From NCBI GenBank assembly GCA_023079485.1, contig CM041091.1, positions 35,087,093 to 35,151,092 of the forward strand: DNA of 64,000 nt. The letters are read 5' to 3'. Position numbers and translations under genes: made by a program. Positions 1 through 62,775 of the stretch are shown here, piece after piece (position 1 is the first letter of the stretch; every line of letters begins with the position of its first letter). The notes below the pieces were generated by a model. It was given only the letters and a program-made list of their open reading frames with translations, was not told the DNA's origin and ran no database searches. The stretch is from Archilochus colubris. Lineage: Eukaryota > Chordata > Aves > Apodiformes > Trochilidae.

Positions 1-2293
1 GTGGTCTGTGGTGTATCTGATTTCCATTAGGGAGCTGGGTGAGCCTGATCCTGCTGCACCAGCACTGCCCAACCTTGCCTACGTCTGGGACTGCTTGTGG
101 CTTTGAGGGGTGAAGAGAAATGGTTAAAGCTGAGAGGTGCTGGTGGTCCCCTGGTTAGTGGGATGCTGGGGGGGCTGGGTGATGGGAGGGAAGGGCAGGG
201 GCTGAGATGTAGGTCAGGGCTGGCGCAGGCAGCTTGCGTTAGGGCAGCGATGCCTGAGATCCCAACACGTCCTGACAGCAGCACCCCCAGCCTGGAGAGA
301 TGCTGGAAAGCTTCTGAGGGGCCCAGGGCCCCAGGACTAAGTCTTTCAGATTCCAGCCTGATAAATATTTATGAATTGAAAATGCTTTTATGGTCACAAA
401 TAGGCCTTTTGCATAGCATGTGTTCACAGGATTTATCAAGGCAAAAGGGGCAGTGTCGGGTGACTTTCCTTGGATTGATGTATTTGGCTGGTTTAAGGGG
501 AGGGGAGATCCAGAGTTCCCCAGATCAGCATGGTCAGGAGATAAAATGCATCATTAAGGCTCCCTGGATAGCTTGGGAAAAAAAAAAAACAAAACACCAA
601 AACTGCTCCTCGTTTTCAAATGCCAAAATAGAAATGAATAATTTAGTAGCTAAGTTGACTGCAAAGAGCTGTTAATTGCTGATTACTGGGGTTCTTGAAG
701 CCAGTAACTGATACTCAGACCATTTTAAGCAGCCCTGCTGCCTGGTGTTGGGGCTGCCTGGAAGCCAGCAGGGTGAGCGGGATGGGCAGGGGCTTGGGGG
801 ATCTGGGTGCGCTGGGGCAGGCAGAGGTTTTTGTAGCCAACCAGTGATTAAGTCTGTTTACTGTATGCACAGAAAGATGTGGTGCAGGATTAACTTTGCA
901 AGTTGAATTACTATCTTTGTGTTTTGGTTGCCTTTTTGTTATTCCCTGCACATTTCTCATATTTTGCTAAGCACTCAGAAATACCCAGGCAGGGATGCTG
1001 ACCCTGTCTGCTGCTCTCAGCCATATGGTGGCTGGTGTGGCCACTGCGGGGGCCAGTGCTGGCAGGGGCAGATGGCCCATCTGCTGAGCCTCACTGGGGG
1101 GGCCTCCCCCTTCCTTCCAGGGACACACGACAAGCAGGAGCATGCAAAATGGGATTTACAGTTGGGCATGGAGTGTTTAAACAAACTCCTAGCAAATCCC
1201 CTTAGCACCGTTTAGAAAGAAGAAAACAGATATCTGTCACCTTCCACTGCAGCCTGGCTGAGAGGCTGTGTGTAACACACAGGCTAACGAAGGCAATTGT
1301 TCCCAAATTTTATCCATAACCTTTGGTGAACTGCATTTCTGGATTGCTCGATTTCGGTGAAGCTGCAGATTTTTTTCAGGAGCAGTGAATGCTGAAGTGC
1401 ACAAATATTAGAGCTTATTACCAGTTTTTAAATCCTTCTTTTGTCCCATTTTTACAGCTCTCTGGAAAAAAAAAAAAACAACAAAACACTCTGGCAGGAG
1501 ATTGCATGGTGAGAGAATGATAACTGGGTTGCTTTTCAAATAAGCCACCCCCAGCCTTGCAGACAGTGCCCCAGACAGTGTTTAGGTGACATTTGGAATG
1601 GCAGCCGACTTGATCTGCAGTGAGCACACAGCCCCATCATTTCCCATCACCTAAATTCATTGTGACCATCTTACCCTGCCCAAGCACTGTGCAGAGTGAC
1701 ACAGAACAAGGTGGCATCCTTAAAACCCAGTGCTGTTTACTCGTGATTTCTCTACATTAGGAACTGCTGATTGCAGTTCCTGAGGCAGCAGCAGAGCCCC
1801 TGCCTGGAGCCCAGCAGGGACCCTCAGGCTGGGCAGTGCTGGGGGGCCCTGAGGGGCAGGGGGGAGCCCATGTCCCCATGGGGGTGTGGGGAGAAGGAAT
1901 GAGGAAAGGGGGTTCTCTTCTTCTCTTGTCACTGGCTGAGCTATTCTACCCACCATGTGTTCTCCCTCGAAATTCCCCTCCTGTCTGATGGTGGTCTTGT
2001 AGCTTAGTGTAAAATAGAAAAAGATGAAGAATGGTCCAAGAATGGAGCAGACAAAAGGATGGACCAGCTGGAGGGCAGCCACCCTTTCCCCCTAAAGTCT
2101 CATAGCTGGATCAGGCAGCCTTTTCCAGCTCTTTGTCAGCTCAGAAATTTGGCTAGGTTTGTCTCAGCCTTTCTTTCCTGTAATTTCTGATAGTAGGATA
2201 ATCTGTACCCCTCCCTGTAAATGATCAATAGAAAATAGTACACTTAACGTTTATTAAATTATCTTTTTTCTTTCATTTCTTTTCTCTTTCCAG
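1..2293 (+). other. probable last intron of the upstream plus-strand gene
   Basis: I recognise no coding exon here. The stretch mixes G-rich and AT-rich sequence with short A-runs (about 579-590 and 1466-1477). It ends in a strong polypyrimidine tract and CAG at 2291-2293, which is why I read it as intron. Further exons of the upstream gene could be hidden here, because short exons without family motifs cannot be recognised by eye. Confidence 0.4.
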
Positions 2294-2341
2294 AGGAAAA
2301 AAAATAAACCCATCGATTGTATGTGCCTGTTCCAGCTGTAG
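2294..2341 (+). CDS. putative terminal coding exon of upstream gene (JAKMIP3 by synteny)
   Basis: A pyrimidine-rich acceptor ending in CAG is followed by a 15-codon frame reading RKKNKPIDCMCLFQL and then TAG at 2339-2341. After this come more than 2 kb without coding character and a canonical poly(A) signal, which fits a last exon plus 3' UTR. In human the gene upstream of DPYSL4 on the same strand is JAKMIP3, a coiled-coil, microtubule-associated neuronal protein. That is the basis of the name. The peptide is too short to identify a family, and a second frame across the same bases is also open for a while, so the phase is not certain. Confidence 0.4.
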   Translation, partial: RKKNKPIDCMCLFQL

Positions 2342-4725
2342 ACTGAACTGATAGCTGCTAAAGGCAACCTAGCAAACCACTGGAAATGGAAACGTTGTAG
2401 TGCCTGGGACTGGAAGTTGTGTGCTAGAGAGTCAATCCCACTTGTAGTTGACCTTTATTTGTTTTGTTCTTTAGGTACCTGTGCCACTTCCAAAGCCTGT
2501 GCTGAGTTTACAAAGTTGTGAAGAAAGTCCCTTGATGTGGAAATTCTAAAAACTCCCCAGACACCTTACATCAATCGTCTGTTTTTAACGGAGTGTGTGA
2601 ACAGCAAAGGGAGCTGAACTACACCAATGTAAGAAAACTAACTGTTCAGAGAAGTGTTCTAATTGTACTTTAGTGATGGGACATTTAAAGTCAAAGGTTA
2701 TGAATTTTGATATCAGCATATGATTATATTATAAAAGTAATTTAACAAATTCTCCCAGATACAAATATCCATACTGGGATCACATTGATGAGCTACGTTT
2801 TTACTTCTGCATTCCTTGCTTACAATCATTGTTACGTTCTAGATGTCCCTTTTGAGTTCTGCAGAAATACTTACTGTCTTAAAATATTTAACTTGGGAGA
2901 ACTGCAAATGATATCTGAGATGACCACCTGCCCTGTAAGCCACCACAGAGCTCTGGCTGGCCATGGGCAGGGATGTGCCCCTCAAAATGCCTTAAGGGAG
3001 AGGCTGGAGATGCAGCATGGGGGCTGGGGGGTGCAGGGGGATTTGTGGGGTGCTGGGGTGCCAGGGCGCTCCTGGGGCACTCCTGGGGCATGTTGGAAGT
3101 GGCTTGGAGCCATTTCACTGCTGGCTGCTCCGGCCATGCTTTGCACCTTGTATCTCTGTGTCTAGAATTTCAGTTAGGTTTGCCCATTAATTAGACTTAA
3201 TCATGGGGTCTTTTAAAAAGCTAATTTTACAGGACAGGTACATGTGTAAATAAGGGATTGTGCTAATACATATGTTAATAATTAATTGTAAAAAGATATG
3301 TACATAGGAAAGAAAGAAAAAAAAAAAACAAAACAACAAAATAACCCCTCAAAGAATGTTTTCAAACCTGTTTCTTTCTCATAAATGCCCAGACAGGACA
3401 TTGATATAAATGTGCTCCTGAACTCCAGCTGAAGGGGTTCAGCTCCATATTCAGTCCCTGTGTGTGTGGTCCCACTGGGGTTCTGTATGATGGGTTTGTA
3501 TGGCTGTGGCATGGAGCTGCTCTGGACACAGTGCCACCCTGCACCTGTGAGATGAGCTGTCTCTGATCTCCGTTGCTGTCTTCTCCCCCCTGGGTCTTGC
3601 ACATGTTTTAAAAACGTGGTCTCAAGGCCGCAGGACCCGGTGGAGGAGGGAGGAGGTGTTACTCTAATCTCTGTCTGTCACAAGGCTTTTTCCTGCAGCC
3701 ACTCCATCCCTCACAGCGCAGAGCAATGGAGGGAAGGGACCCCCAGCCACTCTTGGGGTGCCAGGATGGGCTCCCCAGACTGGCCAGGGGCTGCCAGCCA
3801 CTCCCAGTTCTCATCTCCAGGCATCTTTTGTAAACCCCCAGAGGTCCCTCAATTAACGACAGAGAGGAACCAGGTATCCCAAGTGTCTTCCTGGGGCATT
3901 ACTGGTATGTCACCATCGCTCTGTGGGGACAACCAAGGTTTGTGTGGCAGTGTCTGGAGGAGTGCTGGGGTGGTCAGGACACTCCTGCCCCGTCCCTCAG
4001 CCCTGGCAGGGGCTGTGCTGTGGCCACAGAGTGACATCTCTGACCCAAAACCCGTGGGAACTGCAGCTGGCTCTGGCCACAGCCTGCACCGGGCACTCCA
4101 GGCTTCCTCAAGCTGTTGGAGGACTGTGCAAGTCTCTGCTCCAGTAGGACCTGTAGCCTTCAGTGACCCCCTGAGTGCCTTACACAGCTTGTGAACAAAA
4201 CTCCTGACTGTGAAGGGAACAGGCACCCCAGAGTCACTCTGTGGGGACTGAGTCCCTTTGCCACCCCACGCGATGGGCAGTGTCCCTCAGCACGGGAATG
4301 GATTTCGGGTTAGACTCAGGAAACTGTGTTGTGAATAGATGTACTAAACCCTGCACTTCTGTGTTGTACAGTTGCATTTTGTATACTATGTATTGTATGA
4401 AAGGGAGCTACTGTAAATTTATGCAAAATGTAAACCAGAGAAAATGGTTGAGGTTTTGGTTTTTTTCCCCCCCAAAGGCCAGTGTGCCGTGACTTGTGTT
4501 GGCAAATATAATCCCAACAGTATATCCTAAATATGTAATGTTTGGTTCAGTGCTGATGCAGTAATTGACAGGCCTAAAATAGGGCTGGATTGATCAATTA
4601 CAGAATTTTACACATATTTTTGTATTGTGATTCATATGATATATATCGAGAGACTTTCTATTCATTTGTAAAATACATAAATTATTGTAAACTTTTAATA
4701 AAAAGATCTGTTTTAAACCTTGAAA
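2342..4725 (+). other. long 3' UTR of the upstream gene
   Basis: There is no convincing coding frame between the putative stop and the AATAAA at 4697. The last 400 bases are AT-rich with several TGTA and ATTTA-like motifs, as in neuronal 3' UTRs. A G-rich imperfect repeat lies around 3001-3090 and an A-run at about 3309-3328. Extent is inferred from the stop and the poly(A) signal. Confidence 0.5.
4697..4702 (+). terminator. poly(A) signal AATAAA, upstream gene
   Basis: Canonical AATAAA in an AT-rich context, followed within 30 bases by a T-rich GATCTGTTTT stretch suitable as a downstream element. It is the last strong signal before the CR1 repeat and the DPYSL4 promoter. Confidence 0.6.
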
Positions 4726-4779
4726 TTAGATAAAGTCTTTTGATTCTTTTTCCCAGGAAGCAAACAGGAAGCCTGTGGT

Positions 4780-4990
4780 TAGTTATAGAATTACAAAATC
4801 AGAGGATCCCAGGCTGGAGGGATGTCCAGGATCATCTGGTGCAACCTTGGTCCAGCTGGATGTTAAAAGCTGGACAGTGTTGGGGAATCACCACTTGCAT
4901 GTGAGATCATTCCCATGTTTGATTATTCTCTGGGTGAAAAAGTTTCCTCTTATGTCCAACATAAGGAAAACAGAAATTGTACTAATTTTC
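4780..4990 (+). mobile_element. CR1 LINE 3' fragment, sense orientation
   Basis: The order of phrases matches diverged CR1 3' sequence: a hepta-like start (GAATTACAAAATCAGAGGAT), then GGATCATCTGGTGCAACC, GGGAATCACCA, ATCATTCCCATG, and TTTCCTCTTATGTCCAAC. It sits between the upstream gene's poly(A) signal and the DPYSL4 CpG island. Truncated, with no coding capacity. Confidence 0.75.
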
Positions 4991-5016
4991 TCTTAGAACA
5001 ACTTCTTATACTAACC

Positions 5017-5034
5017 TTTTTTTTTTTTTTTTTT
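5017..5034. repeat. poly-T run
   Basis: An uninterrupted run of 18 T, followed by AAATAAAG and, some 20 bases on, a second T-rich patch. The short phrase TAACCTTTTTT occurs on both sides, which may reflect slippage or a small insertion. Confidence 0.8.
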
Positions 5035-5407
5035 AAATAAAGCAGTGATTTTTTTAACCTTTTTTGAGCATCTACATGAAAAATAGAGTAAATAATGAAA
5101 TTTAACACATCCTGAGAATCCCCAGCAATGCAGCTGGCCTCCCTCTGAGCTGATGATGAGCCAACTTCTCTCCCGGCTTCCCGGTCGGTGGGGCAGAGCC
5201 CAGCCAGCACCCCTCGAGATGAGCTCTAGGCCGCTGGGTAAACCGAGTGACAGGCGAGTTGTGACAGTGTCAGGAGGTGACACTTCGCCCCGGACCAGCC
5301 CCAGAGCCAGCCCCTCTCCGGACACCGCTGCTGGCCCTGCGGTTACCGGGGTGGACGATGTCCCCCTCCCTGCTCGCCTGCCGGAGCGCGAACCGCAGGG
5401 AGCGGGC

Positions 5408-5495
5408 GTGGGCACGGAGGGAGTTCACGGATGGATGAGCACGGGGGGTGGGCATGGATGGGTGGGCACGGAGGGATGGATGGGCACCGGGGGGG
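5408..5495 (+). repeat. degenerate GGATGGATGGGCACGG minisatellite
   Basis: Three to four imperfect copies of a G-rich unit built from GGATGGATG and GGGCACGGAGG. It lies about 120 bp upstream of the long-isoform ATG, in the presumed 5' UTR or promoter of exon 1a. It is open in the exon 1a frame and contains in-frame ATG codons, which is why the coding frame can appear to start further upstream. Confidence 0.7.
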
Positions 5496-5609
5496 CGGAG
5501 GGCCGCTGCTCCCTGCGGTGCTCCGGACGCGTTCCGCTCCTCTCCCCAGGGCCAGGCGGCTGCAGGAGCAGATCGGAAGTGGAGGCAGCGGCGGAGGGGT
5601 CCCGGGCCC

Positions 5610-16147
<10,538 letters not shown>

Positions 16148-16822
16148 GGGGCAGGGGGCTGCCTGCCCCCCCACCGCCCCCAGGGCCTGCCAGGAAGCGA
16201 GGGTCTGTCCCAGCCCCTTCTTCTCGTAGGTAGAAAGTAGAGTGTCCTGAGGTAGCACTCCCATCCCCACTGCCCCCAGGCCCCCTCTCCTCAGCAGTGA
16301 CTGAGCAGCCTTGGCCGGGGGCTGCAGCCCTCCTGGGCAGTTCCTCGGCCGTGCTGCCCCTGCCACCTATCCCTGCCCAAAGGCTCCCCACAGACCAGCC
16401 CTTCTCCCTCTGGTTTTACCACAGCCCTGCACCCTGCTCCGGGAGCCACTGTCCCCTCCCTCTATCCCAGGTCCCGGGAAGGTGTCCTGGGGCAGGAGGG
16501 ATGGGGGCTGCTCTGGGCCCGGCCCCGTGCCCACCACCCAGGGGCTGCAGGCTGTCTGTCGGGTTCATTTTATAAAGATTATTTATACAGTTTCTAAAGA
16601 ACAGGGCAGAATTCTTAACAACCAAATAACCAGGCTCATTTGGAGGCCAGTTGCAAATGACAGACTCTTTTATAAAGGTTATTACAGCCTGTTTATTATA
16701 TTTAAAGGTATGTACAGTAAAGGTTCACCTCTATGCCACGGAGCTATGCATGTACCTCTGAGAGGATGGCTTGCTATTCGTTTCTCTTCCTTTCTTTGAA
16801 TAAAAGTTTGTTGGAAATCATA
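16148..16822 (+). other. DPYSL4: DPYSL4 3' UTR
   Basis: GC-rich for the first 400 bp, then AT-rich around TTCATTTTATAAAGATTATTTATACAG. It ends just after AATAAA at 16799. No frame here has coding character. Confidence 0.8.
16799..16804 (+). terminator. DPYSL4: poly(A) signal AATAAA, DPYSL4
   Basis: AATAAA followed by AGTTTGTTGGAAATC and, soon after, a GTTGTC-containing stretch as a plausible GU-rich element. It is about 650 bp after the stop codon. Confidence 0.85.
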
Positions 16823-18315
16823 AAGTTGTCAAAGCAGTAGATCCATCTACTTTTTACCATCCGATTTTTGTATTTTCTTCCTTTGGGTTTTTATAGATGA
16901 GGGTTTGTAACATCAGTTCGTGATTTGTAGGTTTGCAAAGAATGATACTGGCATGCTATGAGGGTGTTCTGGAGTGTCCCACCAGGTCGGTGACACTTTG
17001 GTGCTGATGAGAGGCAGCTGCAGCACAAGATGCTGGAACATGGCTGTGAGATGCAGTTTTTTCCTTGGGCAATGTCATGCCTTGGTTTCCAGCTCTGTCT
17101 GAAAACAGGGAACAAGAAAAGGAATATAAGGATTGTGGAAATGTGAGCAAGCATCTTATATATGGCAATGCATTTGTTCATATATTTTGGATTTAATTTT
17201 AAACAAGTTCATTTCATCACTGAAACTTTCCTCTCCCAGCAGAAGGGTTATACTAAAAAAACAGTTAAAATCAGAGACAGCAATTATCTGGTCCAAACCA
17301 CAGAAGAATGAACAATGCCATGGATTGGCCCTATGTTTACCAGCAGCAGAAAATCCCACAGAGCTAAAACTGAGGGTGAGGGTCCCCTGCAGCTAAATAT
17401 CCTGGCGAGGCGGGGGCACTGGGCTGCCAACGCTGGAAAAGGGCTCTGCAGGGAGAGCCAAGTTCAAGATCATGCACTGATCTGTCTCCTTCCTTCCCCA
17501 AGTCTTTTGAAGTCAGGAAGAGCCTATGTAGATGCTTTTTGCACTGAGATAAAGCAAGCAAGCACACTGCACCAACAACCATGATAATAACTCCAAGTAC
17601 TGATGAGGGATGAAAGAGAAAAAAAATTGAGACATCCTCATGTTCCCTGGGGCTATTTTTAACAAGTTTAAGACAGAAAATTGTGCAGTGAAATACCAAA
17701 CCACAGTGAGCTGTAGCTCCTTGCCCTCCCTCCACCACTGCAGGTCAGGGTCTCCTGCTGCCAGCTCTGTCCTGTGTTCAAACACCCCCAGCCCCACTGC
17801 CAAGGGCAGCCAGGCTGGTAGCCAAGCCCGGGGCTCTCCTCATCCTCACCAAGACCCCAAAGCACCATCAAAAGTGCCTTCAGTCCCAGCACTGCAAAGA
17901 CACACCCTCCCTAGGGAATTATAAATACCCCTGGACTGACACCAGGAAGCAGGATGCTGTGAAACACCCATTTTGCAGTTTTTAGGGAGTTTCCTAGAGA
18001 CATTTGGCCGCTCTCATCCTACCTGTGAACCAGCACCTGAGGGTCGGGTGGTCTTCATCAAACCTCCAGCACTGATGTTTCCATAGTTCACACCTTCACA
18101 CAGCACCATGACCATCAGCTGCAGCCTCCTGACCTGGGCAGGCAGCACATTGCATGGTTCCCAGAAAATTAAAAAGTACTGGGTCATTTGGAGGCTACAC
18201 AACTCCCATCCCATCTTGTGCAAACAAGGTATGTCACTGTAACAGCCACTTTTTATAAGAGTTAATGTTTGGTGTTTTTTCTACAGCTCAGTAACCTAGA
18301 AATGACAACAAATAC
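16823..18315. other. intergenic gap between convergent DPYSL4 and STK32C
   Basis: I see no gene, RNA or clear repeat. The region is ordinary mixed-composition sequence. Alternative polyadenylation of either gene could extend into it. Confidence 0.6.
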
Positions 18316-18319
18316 CTGG

Positions 18320-21300
18320 CAATGTTAAAAATACACATTTATTACTCCACGTACGCAATGACTTCTCGCAGTATCTGCAAAAACACATATTTGTCATAAC
18401 TTAAATATTCTGTGACATGGTAGAATCTTCATGCAATAAAATTACAGGTATGTATTAACATAAAATACAAAGATACAGTTCACATATATTTCTACTGAAA
18501 TAATTCTTTAAAAAACACCCTACCAAGGCATCAGGATTCCAGCACTGTCCACAGGCAAGTTCTTATTATTGGCCTCTTTGCTATTATTTTATTACTCTTA
18601 TTCTCTTTTTGTCAAAGTATAGAGTAATAAAGAACTGGCAACAGAAGAAACATCAGGACCTGATTTGGCATTTGCTGTCTATGCAAAATTCCCAGTGAAG
18701 TCTGTGGAATACAATGGAAACACTTAAAAATAGGCAACTTTGCTAAACTTTGAAATACAGCACAGATAAGAAAACAATCTTATGGCAAGGAATTTAAGGA
18801 GTGTAATTTACAGATGATATAGACTTTTCACTGCAAAAAATGGCACACCCTGTATAAATCTGTCATACAAAAAATACATGTCTTTAAATATTTATTTACA
18901 GAAAATTACTGTATCCTGCTTGTAGCGGAGACGTAAACCAGAGCTGCCACAGACTTGTGTCCAGCTCTGCACAAGGGGCTTTGGGGTCAGGAGTATTTCA
19001 GGACATCACTGTGAGCTTTGCTCACCGCCAGGGCTGCTTCAGGCTCTGAGGGAACAGGGAGAGACCTGGGAGAGACCCCCAGCCCCTCAGGAGAGAACCC
19101 CCGTGCACATCAGCCCCACGGCCACACCGTTCCTGCCCAGCAGGACAGGGTCCCACTGGGGACCCAGGCAGGTGGCCCTGACACACTGTGACACAGACAC
19201 AGGGACAAGGACACGACACAAAAAGAGCCCAGAGGGCAGTGGCACTGTAGGGACAGAGCAGCCCGGTGCAGCAAAACCCACTGTGGGGATTCTGACACTG
19301 AAGCCAACAAGGGTCTGCTTCTCATCATCTTCCTGCTTTCCAGTTACTCTTTTCTTGGAGTTTCTTCTCCAGGCACTGGCCATAAACACAGATCAATAAA
19401 CCTGGTCCCCACAGGGCATGAGGGATGCTCCTCCCATGCATTATTTAAGGTCAAAAATGAGTACTTCTGTTGTACTCACAGTACTTGGTTCTACTGTCTC
19501 AGGGTGTCTACTCCTCAGCACAACAGTCCTGGAAGTCTGTGTTCTGTTTCTTTTCTCAGTGAGGAAAGTTTAGAAAAGATGTAAGCAGAATGCAGTTTTC
19601 CCCAGGAGATGTGCTGCTGGATTTTAGTGCTGCTTCCCAGGCAGCAGGAATCAGCCCCAAAAAATTTCCCCTGGGAAGAAGCAATTACCCACTGCCCCTG
19701 AGGCTTCCCTGCTTTCTGCCAGGTGCTGCTTAGGAAGTTTTACACAATTGACACAGCAAAAGCAGTGCTGACAAGGGAACATAAATGATCAATGTGGGTT
19801 TGGGTTGAGAAACACCCATTCAGACATGAGTCAGTGTCCCTACACACCAGCCTTGTCCTCTAGGGCTATTTGTCTCTTGTCCTAAAGCCATGAAAACGTC
19901 TGATCAGACACATTCTACTGCACTGACAATATCTGTCCTGGCCCAAGAGCTTTTGGCTGAATAAGATCTATCTGTGTCTCATATATGGGACTTGTCCATC
20001 TACTCATTTAAACTTGTGTCTTTATTTCCAAAAAGATGATAAACAGTAAGACGAAGTTTACTGGAAAAAAAAACCTGTCCATACTGCGAAGTAAATAATC
20101 CATAACTTATAATTCTTGAATAAATACTTGGTTTTGACCCTCATTCTGCTTTTTTCCACATAAAACTGTGGAAAATAAATGTGCCATGTAAATTTTTTAT
20201 ATAAAATTGTTACCTACCAGTTGCACCTATTTCATACACAAAAAACAAAAATGAAGCAAACTTTGTCCTGAAAGAGTCTGCACCTGTTAAAAACATTTTC
20301 TACCCACTTTTGTGTTGGAGATCTACAGTCAGGATGCACACCCTGCATCTCCTAATGTCTGGCAGCACACAGATGCTGGAAAGTGACTGCAGCTCTAAGG
20401 AAACCCATGACTCACAACAGCCCTGTGCTGCAGCAGGACTCAGGGCTTGTTTTTTAGCAACAGGAACCAAAAGCCACTACAGCAGATTAAGCAACTCATA
20501 CAGTGAAGGCTTCAGAAACAAGAAGGAAAACAAAGCTGGAAACGGTTACACAGATCGCCTGTTTTACCAAGAAGTTAAGCCACGTGTCAGTAAATTATAT
20601 ACAGTACTTTACTTTACACTGAAAATAAAGTAAATCAAAGGGTGAAATGAGATATTCCCCTTTCATAACTGAGCAGTACTGAAAGGCCACCCACTTCGCC
20701 TTCAATAAATCTGGGCCTGTGATAAGCCACATCCACCCTGCACACAGACCCAAACCTTTGGTCTGCTCCACAGCTCCTTGTCACACAGAGCAGATGCCAG
20801 ATGAAAGCAAAAATCTTAAATACATTCTGCATTTCCATGATGTGTTTAATCATTACCCAGCCCAGGAGAATCCATGGAGTGCACAAAAAACATTTTCTTG
20901 CCCTAAGCTGGGAAATAAATTCTGACAGGTGACAAGAAGACAAGGATGTGGCTGGGATATCCTTATGCTGCAGGACTGACACAGAGCCTGATGCCACCCG
21001 CCACAGTCCAGAGAGGCTCCAGGGCTGCTCCCATCTACCCAGGGATTGTTTGTCCCTTCAGCAGCCTGTACCAACAGGGAATGGCAGAGGAAAATTCAAA
21101 CCACCTCCTCAGCTTTCCTCCCTCGCCACACCTGCTCCTTGTTGTGCCCAAGGACGTCACTTCTTTTCTTATCTGTGTTAAAAACATGTGCAGATCTGCA
21201 ACCTGACATTAAGAAAAGAACAAGTAAAGAAGTTGATCTACCTCCTCCTCCAAGTTGCATAGCAAGAACCTTTACCCAGGGCAGGCAGGCAGTGTGCCCG

Positions 21301-21465
21301 AGGGGCGATGGGCTGGCTCCAGGAATGCAGTTCTGTAAGAACCATGGTTTGCTACAGCTCGGCAGGCCTCGGTGGTGCCAGAGGACAGCCCGTGGTGCTC
21401 AGCAGAACCTGAGAAGGCGTTATGGGTGTGTGGCAGGCTGGCAAGCCGTGCCCAGGGGCTGCAGC
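18320..21465 (-). other. STK32C: STK32C 3' UTR
   Basis: This runs about 3.1 kb from the TAG at 21466 to the last good minus-strand poly(A) signal. The distal part is AT-rich with AU-rich motifs (TAAATATTTATTT on the plus strand), and no coding exon is seen. Extent is inferred, and an intron within it cannot be excluded. Confidence 0.55.
18338..18343 (-). terminator. STK32C: candidate STK32C poly(A) signal
   Basis: On the minus strand AATAAA is followed at once by TGTGTATTTTTAACATTG, a good U/GU-rich downstream element. Further minus-strand AATAAA copies at 18588-18593 and 18891-18896 could be used as alternative sites. Confidence 0.6.
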
Positions 21466-62191
<40,726 letters not shown>

Positions 62192-62599
62192 CGGGGCGAG
62201 GCGGATGGCATGCCCTGCTCGTCTCTCCCCGCCGGCCCGGCGGCTCCCGCGGGTGGGACCAGGCTCTGCGATCGACCGCCAGCCCTCACCCACCGCCTCC
62301 CACCCGCACGGCAGCCCCTGGGGCCGCTTTCACCACCCCCTCAGCCCCAGCCCCGCCGAGCCGGGCGGAGCGGCGGGAGGCGGGAGCGGGGCGGGCCGGG
62401 CCGCCCTCAGCGCAGCGCCCCCGGCGGTCAGGCCTGCAGCTGCGGCCGGGACGGAGAACGGGGCCTGGGCCCTGGGGCTTCCGGGGGGATTGCGTCACGC
62501 CGGCCGCCGGGGGAGCGGTTCTGACCCGGCAGCTGCCACCCCCTCCGAAAGGCGGGTGCCGGGTCAGAACCGGCTCTCCCCGGGGCTTTGAGTGAGATC

Positions 62600-62775
62600 A
62601 GTGTCCCCTCTCCCAGTTCAAAGCCATTCCTCCCCACACCACCCCTCCAGGCCCTTGTCCAGAGCCCCTCCCCAGCTTCCCTGGAGCCCCTGCAGGCACT
62701 GGAAGGTGCTCGAAGGTCTCCCTGAGCACCTCCAGCTCTCTCAGCCTGTCTCCATCCCTCCCAATACCATCTCCC
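62600..62775 (-). mobile_element. CR1 LINE internal 3' fragment, antisense, upstream of STK32C
   Basis: The plus strand reads TTCAAAGCCATTCCTCCCCA, CTGCAGGCACTGGAAGGTGC, GAAGGTCTCCCTGAGCACCT and CCAGCTCTCTCAGCCTGTCT. This is the reverse complement of the CR1 segment encoding the conserved region before the 3' end. It directly abuts the STK32C CpG island. Confidence 0.82.
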
